In this document: positions 44,301-52,807 of the stretch, one piece after another
How positions within the stretch are numbered: the first letter of the stretch is position 1
How the letters are laid out: every line of letters starts with the position of its first letter
Assembly: GCA_018806915.1 (NCBI GenBank)
Contig: JAGKQI010000047.1
Coordinates: 1,674,001-1,738,000, forward strand
DNA length: 64,000 bases
Direction of reading: 5' to 3'
From: Phytophthora colocasiae
Lineage: Eukaryota > Oomycota > Peronosporomycetes > Peronosporales > Peronosporaceae
The notes under the pieces: generated by a model
Seen by the model: the letters and a program-made list of their open reading frames with translations, nothing else
Told to the model about the DNA's origin: nothing
Database searches by the model: none
Translations under genes and position numbers: made by a program

Positions 44301-46685
44301 ATGGCGGAAGCGCATCAGGCCATCGGCGTCTTCGACGAGCACAAGCGCGGCGTGGAGCTGTTGTACTCGGATGAGGGCATCCGCGTGTCCTTCACTATCC
44401 CTCCACCACACGAGATCCGACGTTCAGTTGTTCGCGAGCTCTTCCACCTCCAACGAGCAGTTAAACGTGGCGTGTACCCGGCACCACCGTTTGTAGCCAT
44501 CTTGACCATTGTAGCCATTTCGGTGATCGTCGTGTTGTCTCCAACGGAATCATGGTGGCGAAGTGGACCCATTTCGGTGATTGTGTGGCACGTTGGCAAT
44601 TTCTTGATGCCTTATTGGCATTTACTGCCCAATTCGATCTATGTAGCGTATTTGGCTGCATGGGCAGCGTTTCTCGGTCTATTGGTGCTCATGGCTGTGC
44701 AGAGGCTGTTCCTACGACTTCTGCTGAGCTACAGAGGCTGGTTGTACCTTGCTCCGAGACAGAAAAGCCGGGTTGTCATGGCGTGGGGGGCTCTGTTGAA
44801 GATTTTTGGTGGGCGTAATCCATTGACGTACTCTTTTCAAGATGCGTTGCCGAGATTGCCGTTGCCACCGTTGAAGGACACAATTCAGAGATACCTCAAG
44901 TCAGTACACCCGCTTTTGACTCCTAAGGAATATGAAGAAGTGGAACGCATGGCTGACGAGTTCCTGCACCACGAAGGTCCCAAGTTCCAGTTCTACCTGT
45001 ACCTCAAGAGCTGGTGGTCATCCAACTACGTGACGGACTGGTGGGAGAAATACGTGTACCTCAAGGGCCGCTCGTCGCTCATGATCAACAGCAACTACTA
45101 CGCCCTTCCTGGATCCAATCTGGACTTCAGTTTGACCAAGAAACCCGTTGCACTGGCAGCAGCCTTGGTGCATGAGTTTTTGCTGTTCAAACAGGATTTG
45201 GACAGGGAACATCTCGCGCCACAGCTCATTCGTGGCATCGTCCCGCTCTGCATGAGCCAGTACCAGCGTATTTTCTCCTGCACTCGCATCCCAGGACGCG
45301 AAACCGATACACTCAAGCTGTACCACCACAAGTCCAAGCACATTGCCGTATTTTGCCATGGAAGGGTGTTCAAGATGCCACTTTTCGAGAAGGGACAGTA
45401 CGGCAAACTGCTCACAAAGTTTGAGATTCAGCGTCAATTCGAGTGGATCGAAGCGACGGCGCTAGCCATGGGTGCTCCCACAAAGTCCGAAGAGAACCTG
45501 TCCGCTTTGACCGCTGCCGGTCGGATTGAATGGGCCGAAAACCGTGAGCAGTTCTTCTCGAGTGGCATGAACAAGAGGTCTCTGGAGGTGATTGAATCGG
45601 CAGTGTTTGTTGTGGTGCTACAAAATGACGTGGCTAAGGACTGGACTTCTATGGGCAAGGACCTTATTCATGGAAATGGTGGCAACCGCTGGTTCGACAA
45701 GTCATTCAACCTTGTGATCTACAAGAACAGTGTTGCTGGAATCAATGCTGAACACGCTTGGGCTGATGCCCCTGTGATGGCCCACGCGTGGGAGCAGGTG
45801 TACACGACACAGTGCTACACAATGCCGTATGATTATAATGGAGACACTCTGGTACAGTCTGAAGATGAACGTGTGTCGAAGTTACCACAATGCCGAGTAC
45901 TTCAGTGGAATTTCGCTGCTGGGCTTGATAATGCTGTGATAAAGTCTCTTAACGACGCTGAGAAGGCTATCTCTGACTTCGATCTCAAGGTGATCGCGCA
46001 CACCGACTACGGCAAGGGATTAATCAAGAAATTCCGTGTCAGTCCTGATGCCTTTATCCAAATGGCACTTCAGCTCGCCTACTATCGCAACTCTGGCACC
46101 ATCACGCAGACGTATGAGTCTAGCATGACGCGCTTGTACCGAGATGGTCGTACCGAAACAGTTCGCCCCGTGACCGACGAATCGAAGGCGTTTGTACTTG
46201 GTATGGTTGATACGAAGCTATCCGACGCTGAGAAGCTGACACTACTTCAGCGTGCCTGCGACGTGCACCAGGACAGTTACCGTAACGCCATGAGTGGTAA
46301 AGGTATCGACCGTCACTTGTTCACTCTCTACTGCGTGTCGGTGGGCTTTGGCATTGAATCCCCGTTCCTGAACAACGCGCTAGGCCGGCCATGGCGCTTA
46401 TCGACGAGTCAGCAGCCGCAGCAGCAGACAGACAATTGGCGTCTCGTTGAGAAGGCCCTCGAGGGTACGCAGTACTCGATTGATGACGCGCGTTGCCCTG
46501 GTGGCGGTTTTGGTCCTGTTGCTGAAGACGGCTATGGCGTCAGCTACATGGTCGCAGGTGAGAACATGCTCGGATTCCACATTTCCAGCAAGAAGTCGTG
46601 CACCTCAACGAGCTCGGACAAATTCGCTGGCGACATCGAGCAGGCACTGGCTGACCTCAAGGCGCTTTGGCACCCGAAGGAGTAA
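44301..46685 (+). CDS. CPT1: Carnitine O-palmitoyltransferase 1-like
   Basis: 794 residues, single exon. Two N-terminal membrane segments (about 60-77 and 108-130), as in mitochondrial outer-membrane CPT1. The choline/carnitine acyltransferase core follows: YYALPGSN near residue 270, RIPGRETDTL, catalytic His485 in NAEHAWADAP, and the C-terminal substrate motifs ESSMTRLYRDGRTETVRP and GKGIDRHLFTLY. The enzyme moves long-chain acyl groups from CoA to carnitine for import into mitochondria. Single-exon and uninterrupted. Its flanking by two oxidoreductase paralogues suggests that a duplication bracketed it. Confidence 0.92.
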   Translation: MAEAHQAIGVFDEHKRGVELLYSDEGIRVSFTIPPPHEIRRSVVRELFHLQRAVKRGVYPAPPFVAILTIVAISVIVVLSPTESWWRSGPISVIVWHVGNFLMPYWHLLPNSIYVAYLAAWAAFLGLLVLMAVQRLFLRLLLSYRGWLYLAPRQKSRVVMAWGALLKIFGGRNPLTYSFQDALPRLPLPPLKDTIQRYLKSVHPLLTPKEYEEVERMADEFLHHEGPKFQFYLYLKSWWSSNYVTDWWEKYVYLKGRSSLMINSNYYALPGSNLDFSLTKKPVALAAALVHEFLLFKQDLDREHLAPQLIRGIVPLCMSQYQRIFSCTRIPGRETDTLKLYHHKSKHIAVFCHGRVFKMPLFEKGQYGKLLTKFEIQRQFEWIEATALAMGAPTKSEENLSALTAAGRIEWAENREQFFSSGMNKRSLEVIESAVFVVVLQNDVAKDWTSMGKDLIHGNGGNRWFDKSFNLVIYKNSVAGINAEHAWADAPVMAHAWEQVYTTQCYTMPYDYNGDTLVQSEDERVSKLPQCRVLQWNFAAGLDNAVIKSLNDAEKAISDFDLKVIAHTDYGKGLIKKFRVSPDAFIQMALQLAYYRNSGTITQTYESSMTRLYRDGRTETVRPVTDESKAFVLGMVDTKLSDAEKLTLLQRACDVHQDSYRNAMSGKGIDRHLFTLYCVSVGFGIESPFLNNALGRPWRLSTSQQPQQQTDNWRLVEKALEGTQYSIDDARCPGGGFGPVAEDGYGVSYMVAGENMLGFHISSKKSCTSTSSDKFAGDIEQALADLKALWHPKE

Positions 46686-47008
46686 GTTGCAGTCAACAGC
46701 ATGGCAAAGACAATTCAATAGTATCAAATCTACATCGTTTTTGAAGATCTTCTTCTTAGCGAAGCTTACATGAAATTAAAGCATAAACTACATGTATACA
46801 CGCAACCTAAGTATTGCGTGAATGCAGCACGAGATTGCGTGAAGAATTTGGCGTCAACGCGTAGCTTCACAGTCTTTGATCATGCCTTCTCTAGCTGTAT
46901 GCAGTGGCGCCGTGACCGGATGATCACTTGATTCTTCAATAAGTGCACCATCACTCTTTATCGAGCGTATGTGCTCTTCAAGTCGCCCCCAGGACCTGGG
47001 GTCCAGGT
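46686..47008. other. Intergenic, no gene seen
   Basis: Contains CTACATGTATACA (about 46788-46800) after the CPT1-like gene. Confidence 0.4.
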
Positions 47009-47029
47009 TCCTCACTTTACAATTTCCCC
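47009..47029 (+). promoter_or_regulatory. Oomycete initiator + flanking element, quinone oxidoreductase 2
   Basis: TCCTCACTTTACAATTTCCC: Inr-like TCACTTTA followed by CAATTTCCC, 25-45 bp before ATG 47054. Confidence 0.6.
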
Positions 47030-47053
47030 CGTCGACAACAAGTCCCCTCAGCA

Positions 47054-48037
47054 ATGGTTACCATCCCAACTACATTCAAGGCCTACCAGTTCGCCAGCTA
47101 CGGCGACGTGCTCAAGGAAGCAAAACTCAACACAGAAGTCCGTCAGAAGCCTCTAGAACCCACTCAAGTACGTGTCAAAGTCGTGAGCGCAGCTGTGAAC
47201 CCTCTCGACTACAAACTGCTTCAGTTTGGAGCTGCCTTCCTGCCGACCGCGCCAACTGCTGAAAAACCCTTCAGTATGGGCTTCGACACGGCTGGTGTCG
47301 TTGTTGAGGTTGGAAGTGGAGACGTCCAGGGTCTCAAAGTTGGTGATGCCGTGTTCGGAACCCCTGACATCACTGCGGGTGGTAGCTTCGGCGAGTATTT
47401 CGCAATTGACGCTAAGTATTTGGCTCAGAAGCCGAGCAATTTGACGTTCAATGAAGCAGCAGCTGTGCCAATGGCAGGTCTCACCAGCTACCAAGCGCTC
47501 GTTAAGCTTGGACAGCTTCAAGCTGGCCAACGTGTGCTCATTCTGGGCGGTAGCAGTGCTACGGGTCAATTCGCTATTCAGATCGCGAAAGCCCTGGGTG
47601 CGGAAGTGATCACCACCGCCAGTCCTCGCAACCTCGAGCTGGTTAAGTCTCTTGGAGTGGATCAAGTCGTTGAGTATACGTCCGAGAAGTGGGGTTCTGT
47701 TCTCACTGAGCATTCGGTGGATCTCATCTATGACTGCGGAGTAGAGCCCGAGGCCTGGGCTACGGACGCTCAGAAGGTGTTGAAGCACAATGGCAAGTTC
47801 GTGACGATCGGAATGGGTCCGGAACCCGTGAAATCCACCATCGGTGCAACGTTCCATCAGCTTTACTTGCACCCGAATCCGGAAGACCTGCAGAACCTAA
47901 CGAAGCTGGTCGAAGGTGGACAAGTCAAGCCTGTTATTGATTCGGTGCACCCTTTCGAGAACGTTGTCGACGCTATCAAGCTGCAGATGTCGAACCGAGC
48001 GCAGGGAAAGATCATCGTAGAGATCTCCAACGAGTAG
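47054..48037 (+). CDS. Zinc-independent quinone oxidoreductase (MDR family) 2
   Basis: 327 residues from ATG 47054 (MVTIPTTFKAYQFASY). Same architecture as the 42552 gene: VSAAVNPLDYKL, GGSSATGQFAIQIAKALGA, VITTASPRNLELVKSLG, and a C-terminal RAQGKIIVEISNE. Substitutions are spread evenly, so the copies are not freshly duplicated. Both copies keep the nucleotide-binding glycines, so both are probably active. Confidence 0.88.
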   Translation: MVTIPTTFKAYQFASYGDVLKEAKLNTEVRQKPLEPTQVRVKVVSAAVNPLDYKLLQFGAAFLPTAPTAEKPFSMGFDTAGVVVEVGSGDVQGLKVGDAVFGTPDITAGGSFGEYFAIDAKYLAQKPSNLTFNEAAAVPMAGLTSYQALVKLGQLQAGQRVLILGGSSATGQFAIQIAKALGAEVITTASPRNLELVKSLGVDQVVEYTSEKWGSVLTEHSVDLIYDCGVEPEAWATDAQKVLKHNGKFVTIGMGPEPVKSTIGATFHQLYLHPNPEDLQNLTKLVEGGQVKPVIDSVHPFENVVDAIKLQMSNRAQGKIIVEISNE

Positions 48038-48148
48038 GAGACCATACACACAAGCTGTTTACCAGTATTGGATACATTGGTGAATTCATCTTTGACTGCA
48101 AAATACAAGTAAATTTTGTAGCTAGATGTTTGAGTGCTAGCCATAAGT

Positions 48149-49018
48149 TTACCAGCACAACTTCCCTGGCAGGTACTTGTCAATGATGTCTTGGTAGTAT
48201 GGCCACAGCTTCTCCACATCCGGACGCACATCCGCCTTCGTGTACAGATCGAACTTGTTGAACTCCAGCACCCAGTCCAGCAATTCCTCATCGTCCTCAC
48301 TCATCAACTGCTTGTACTCCTTCTTGTTGTGCCATGGGTAGCACGAGTGATACCGGATCATTGCCAGACCTTCCTCTGGGATAGTCGTCTCATTGAACTT
48401 GAGCATCTGGTAAAGATACTCGTCGTGACCCCAAGCGAACTTGAGGTTCTTGAAGCCACAGTGAGGCTCGTATATGCCACATTCGCTGTTGTAGCGAGAG
48501 TCACTCATGTCTGGGTTGGTACTGTTGTACTCCGGGAAGACGACCGAGTCTGGGATCTTGCAGCCAACGACCCACGTGTCTCCACCAAGAGCCCACTGGT
48601 CCCCATCGGCAGTTCCTTCCTGGCCGTCCTCAGCGTGGCCCCAAAGGTATTGAATTTTCCCCATGTCGTGCAGCAGACCGACGAGTTGGAACCAGTCCGG
48701 GTGTCCAGCAGCACGGATCCCCTCAGCCGTCTGTAGCATGTGCTCGAGGTTGGGCAATGACGAATCGGGGTCGGATGAGTCCACGTAGCCTTTGAGCGCC
48801 GTGAAAGCCTCCCAGATGGTCATCTTGGTGTTGGAGAAGGAGCCGTACTTGGTCTGCATCTTCTCCTGGAAGGCCACGGTCTGGTTCTTGCGCATGAGTG
48901 CGTAGTGACGTGAGACCATGGCATGTCGATCCGAGTCTTTGTAGTTGCGGAATTCCTCCTCAGCTTTCCCAGCAGTGACTTTGCCAGTGACTTCAAGCGT
49001 GGGTTTGTCAGCAGCCAT
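48149..49018 (-). CDS. MIOX: Myo-inositol oxygenase 1
   Basis: 289 residues, single exon, start ATG 49018. The HD-fold di-iron ligands of MIOX can be seen: His in NLEHMLQTAE, His-Asp in LLHDMGKIQYLWGH, His in FAWGHDEYLYQM, His in IRYHSCYPWH, and Asp in EFNKFDLYTK. The enzyme oxidises myo-inositol to D-glucuronate, the first step of inositol catabolism. Almost identical in protein and DNA to the divergent copy at 50071, differing mainly at both ends (C-terminus PGKLCW here, PGSLWW there). Confidence 0.93.
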   Translation of the reverse strand: MAADKPTLEVTGKVTAGKAEEEFRNYKDSDRHAMVSRHYALMRKNQTVAFQEKMQTKYGSFSNTKMTIWEAFTALKGYVDSSDPDSSLPNLEHMLQTAEGIRAAGHPDWFQLVGLLHDMGKIQYLWGHAEDGQEGTADGDQWALGGDTWVVGCKIPDSVVFPEYNSTNPDMSDSRYNSECGIYEPHCGFKNLKFAWGHDEYLYQMLKFNETTIPEEGLAMIRYHSCYPWHNKKEYKQLMSEDDEELLDWVLEFNKFDLYTKADVRPDVEKLWPYYQDIIDKYLPGKLCW

Positions 49019-49051
49019 GGTCGATTGTTGTGGCGAAGTGTGAAGTTCAAA

Positions 49052-49070
49052 ACCAATTGGAAAATGACAC
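49052..49070 (-). promoter_or_regulatory. Oomycete core promoter, MIOX 1
   Basis: Minus strand GTGTCATTTTCCAATTGGT, an initiator (TCATTTTCC) with CAATT flanking element, about 40 bp upstream of ATG 49018. Confidence 0.6.
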
Positions 49071-49990
49071 TAATGAGCTGCAGTCCGTTCTGAGGGTAGT
49101 GATTTCCACATTGATGAGTCATTGAAGTCCAAATGGCAGTCCTTGACCGACCGCCGGGATCTCATCCTGCCCAAGGCCACCAGACTGGTGACCAGTATTG
49201 CTCGGGAAACTTGTGAAAACTGAGGTCGCTTTGTCAACTTTTGTCATGGCCGATGCGTAATTGAAGTTCAGGTGTACCCATCCTGTCGTTTGACGGTCTT
49301 GTTGGCAATAGCAAGCGGAAGCGCAAGTGATCGGCGATGGCGAGACGATGACGAAGTCGACGGAGTCGTAAATTCGACCTGCAGGGTGCAGCATTTTCCA
49401 CGTCGTGGTAAACTAACCTTGCAACTTCAAACACACATCGCGTGAAAAACCAGGCAATGTTCAGAAGCAGATCGTGTGCAATATCCGCAGTGGGGTGGGG
49501 GTCCTCGTCAAGGTGCTTTGATGTTGAAGGCGCTCATGTAAAAACCTCTCGTTTAACGCCTTGTGAATGCTTGCTTGTCTTTGCTGCGCAGAACTGCAAC
49601 CACCAAACCGCCTTACCGGCTCGTATTTTGCAGCCGAGTGCAAGGACTACATGTATCCGATGGCTGCAATTGAATGAAATCCACTCATCTTTCGGAATTC
49701 GCATCGTCACGAAACGTGAAGGCGAATGATGTTGACGTCAGAGTGTTTCCCCCCTACGTACAATATGCATGCGCACTTTTACTACAATTGCGGAGTTAAC
49801 GGCTATTGCCACACATGCATCTTGTACATGTATTAATACGTCGAGATGCTCAAGATGGGGCCAGAAACGAGTCGTACGACTATTTTCAACCAACCACGTT
49901 GTAGATTAAAAATATTATGATTGGCCCAAAATAGGCGTAAAGACCGCCAGAAGGAAGTTGTCCGTTTCATGGCAACTGTCACTGCAACGT
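49071..49990. other. Spacer of the MIOX inverted pair
   Basis: 0.9 kb between the two MIOX promoters. No gene seen. Contains CTACATGTA (49647) and GTACATGTA (49823). Confidence 0.45.
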
Positions 49991-50006
49991 CCGCATTCCA
50001 ATTCCG
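49991..50006 (+). promoter_or_regulatory. Initiator-like element, MIOX 2
   Basis: CCGCATTCCAATTCCG resembles initiator plus CAATT element, 65-80 bp before ATG 50071. If used, transcription starts downstream of the alternative ATG at 49969. Confidence 0.45.
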
Positions 50007-50070
50007 TCGACTTCATTCCCCATTCGGTCTACCGCCCCGTACTTCACCAGATCCCTCACCACCAACCACC

Positions 50071-50955
50071 ATGGCTGTAGATAACGTCGCTGTACACAAA
50101 CCCACGCTTGAAGTTACTGGCAAAGTCACCGCTGGGAAAGCTGAGGAGGAATTCCGCAACTACAAAGACTCGGATCGACATGCCATGGTCTCACGTCACT
50201 ACGCACTCATGCGCAAGAACCAGACCGTGGCCTTCCAGGAGAAGATGCAGACCAAGTACGGCTCCTTCTCCAACACCAAGATGACCATCTGGGAGGCTTT
50301 CACGGCGCTCAAAGGCTACGTGGACTCATCCGACCCCGATTCGTCATTGCCCAACCTCGAGCACATGCTACAGACGGCTGAGGGGATCCGTGCTGCTGGA
50401 CACCCGGACTGGTTCCAACTCGTCGGTCTGCTGCACGACATGGGGAAAATTCAATACCTTTGGGGCCACGCTGAGGACGGCCAGGAAGGAACTGCCGATG
50501 GGGACCAGTGGGCTCTTGGTGGCGACACGTGGGTCGTGGGCTGCAAGATCCCAGACTCGGTCGTCTTCCCGGAGTACAACAGTACCAACCCAGACATGAG
50601 CGACTCTCGCTACAACAGCGAATGTGGCATATACGAGCCTCACTGTGGCTTCAAGAACCTCAAGTTCGCTTGGGGTCACGACGAGTATCTTTACCAGATG
50701 CTCAAGTTCAATGAGACGACTATCCCAGAGGAAGGTCTGGCAATGATCCGCTATCACTCGTGCTACCCATGGCACAACAAGAAGGAGTACAAGCAGTTGA
50801 TGAGTGAGGATGACGAGGAATTGCTGGACTGGGTACTGGAGTTCAACAAGTTCGATCTGTACACGAAGGCGGATGTGCGTCCGGATGTGGAGAAGCTGTG
50901 GCCATACTACCAAGACATCATTGACAAGTACCTACCAGGCTCTTTGTGGTGGTGA
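50071..50955 (+). CDS. MIOX: Myo-inositol oxygenase 2
   Basis: 294 residues from ATG 50071 (MAVDNVAVHKPTLEV), the ATG aligned with the start of MIOX 1. The same di-iron ligands are present. An upstream in-frame ATG at 49969 would add a 34-residue Arg-containing, acid-poor extension (MATVTATSAFQFRRLHSPFG...) that resembles a mitochondrial presequence, but an initiator-like element lies inside it, so I prefer 50071. From TGGCAAAGTCACC (50119) nearly to the stop the DNA is an almost exact inverted copy of MIOX 1, while the N-terminal tips and flanks differ. Confidence 0.92.
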   Translation: MAVDNVAVHKPTLEVTGKVTAGKAEEEFRNYKDSDRHAMVSRHYALMRKNQTVAFQEKMQTKYGSFSNTKMTIWEAFTALKGYVDSSDPDSSLPNLEHMLQTAEGIRAAGHPDWFQLVGLLHDMGKIQYLWGHAEDGQEGTADGDQWALGGDTWVVGCKIPDSVVFPEYNSTNPDMSDSRYNSECGIYEPHCGFKNLKFAWGHDEYLYQMLKFNETTIPEEGLAMIRYHSCYPWHNKKEYKQLMSEDDEELLDWVLEFNKFDLYTKADVRPDVEKLWPYYQDIIDKYLPGSLWW

Positions 50956-51144
50956 GGTAAGTTTGAATCTGTTAGTATTGGACATGTTCCATATTGGTAG
51001 TCGGCAAAATGGACTAAGATTATATACAAATGATATATATTGTGGGGACTGAAAGCTTCCAGCGGCTTAGCTCCATCCAGTTGTTGTTGCTGTACACGTT
51101 GACTTGATGTGAGCTCACGCATATGTACAATATTTACTTTCTTG

Positions 51145-52260
51145 TTAATACAGTGGTTGGCGTTCAGTTTTGGTCGGTGCGTTCATGTAGAGCTCGTAGA
51201 GGTCTGCGCGTTTGCGCAGGTGCTCCTGCATGGGGCCCAGCAGGCGCTTGAAAGTAGCTCGATCCAACACAAGCAGCTTGGTCTTCCGCATGGCTGTGAC
51301 GGTCGCTTGACGCACGTCGTCGTGGATGAGCGCGAGCTCTCCGAAGAAATCTCCAGCTCCCAGTCTTGCCGATACTTCCTCTCCTCCACGTGTGCACTTG
51401 ACCTCTCCGTCTGCAATAATATAGAAGTCGTCTCCTCTGGAGCCTTCGGTCAAGATGATATCTCCTGACTCGACAAATTGTACGCGCAAGGCGTCGGCCA
51501 CCGTCATCTTCTCGTAGCTGGACAATGTCGAAAAGATGGGCACCTGGCCTAAGAAGTCCAGATACAACGCTCTCTGCTGCATGGTAGTGGCCATAAGCAC
51601 CCTCTTAAACGTCACTCGATCCAATGACCAGCATTCCACAGGTGTCTTCGCTCTCACTGTAGCAGCTCGGGGTGAATCGTACAACAACGCCAATTCACCG
51701 AAGAAATTCCGTTGTGAGGTGGCACACACTTCTCCAGCCACTCGGTCGTTCACCAGTACGTCACAGACGCCACTGTCCAAGATGAAGAACCTATCTCCTC
51801 CGACATCTCCCTGTGTCACAACATCCACTCCAGCGTCTACTGCGACGTACTTCATCGCGTCCACCAGCACCTGCAGCGTGTCTTCCGGTATATTCGCAAA
51901 GAGCAAATTGCGCCGCACAGAACGACGGATACTTTCCGCGTCTTGTGCGCTTTTAGGGTTTACAGGGGGTGTCCATTGCTCATTCGGTGGTGGGACGAAA
52001 GATGAGACCACGGAGCGGCGATGTGTGCTCGCTGCACCGCCCAGACGCGCCGCAATCGCACCGAAATCCACAGAATACTCGTCGCTGTCACTGTTTGACG
52101 ACGGAGCGTCCTCTTCCTCCGTCTCGTCGTCCTCTGACTCCGCATTTTTACAGTCTGCGCGGTGCGTTTTCAGCCGCTTCTTCTTGGCTGCCAGCTCCTC
52201 GTCGGCAGCTCGGGCCTTGCTGTCCGCCGGGACGTGCTTGTCGTCGCAATCCTTGGGCAT
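51145..52260 (-). CDS. PKA-regulatory-subunit-like protein (two cNMP-binding domains)
   Basis: 371 residues from ATG 52260 (MPKDCDDKH); the longer frame starts at GTG. The N-terminal 75 residues are charged and acidic without a recognisable RIIa docking/dimerisation helix. THRRSVVSSF (about 82-91) is placed like the autoinhibitory sequence of PKA regulatory subunits. Two cyclic-nucleotide-binding domains follow, with phosphate-binding cassettes FGELALLYDSPRAATV and FGELALIHDDVRQATV, both keeping the key Glu and Arg. Likely role: cyclic-nucleotide-controlled inhibition of a PKA-type kinase, possibly as a monomer because the dimerisation region is missing. Confidence 0.85.
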   Translation of the reverse strand: MPKDCDDKHVPADSKARAADEELAAKKKRLKTHRADCKNAESEDDETEEEDAPSSNSDSDEYSVDFGAIAARLGGAASTHRRSVVSSFVPPPNEQWTPPVNPKSAQDAESIRRSVRRNLLFANIPEDTLQVLVDAMKYVAVDAGVDVVTQGDVGGDRFFILDSGVCDVLVNDRVAGEVCATSQRNFFGELALLYDSPRAATVRAKTPVECWSLDRVTFKRVLMATTMQQRALYLDFLGQVPIFSTLSSYEKMTVADALRVQFVESGDIILTEGSRGDDFYIIADGEVKCTRGGEEVSARLGAGDFFGELALIHDDVRQATVTAMRKTKLLVLDRATFKRLLGPMQEHLRKRADLYELYMNAPTKTERQPLY

Positions 52261-52807
52261 TTTCCTTACTGATGAGCCTCTTGTTCTTGATGGGGGAAGC
52301 ACGAATGACCTTCCTCCCTTCGCCGGTCGCGACGCTTTGCGCTTCTTGTTCTTCTTCTTCTTGTCGCAGATTTTCAGATCTTCTTAGTCTATAATGAAAC
52401 CAAGTGAGTTTTGGTGGGCTCTGATACCCCGGCGATCTTACCGCTGGCGTGGTGGCGTTTCATTAGCCTATCAGAACGCGAGAATTTTAGGAAAAGAATA
52501 TTGCACGCTGATTGGACAGTTTGCGAGGCGATGTTGAAGCTAACCAGGATGAACATTGGAACAGAACTCCAAGCAAGCAGTGATGGCAATAAAAACTTTT
52601 AAAAGTTTTTATCGAAAATAAAAAAGTTGAAAAAAAGTTTTTATTCTTTTTTCATTTAAGTGCGATTTGACGTATCTGTAAATTTGTATAGCCAAAAAGG
52701 ATCATATTACAAGGCACAGCGCTCTATTCAGTCGTATTGTGTAGTACAATGCTGAGTAAACAGATCTCGTCTCGCTTAGATCACAAGGCTAGTGCAGAAT
52801 CTTCAAT

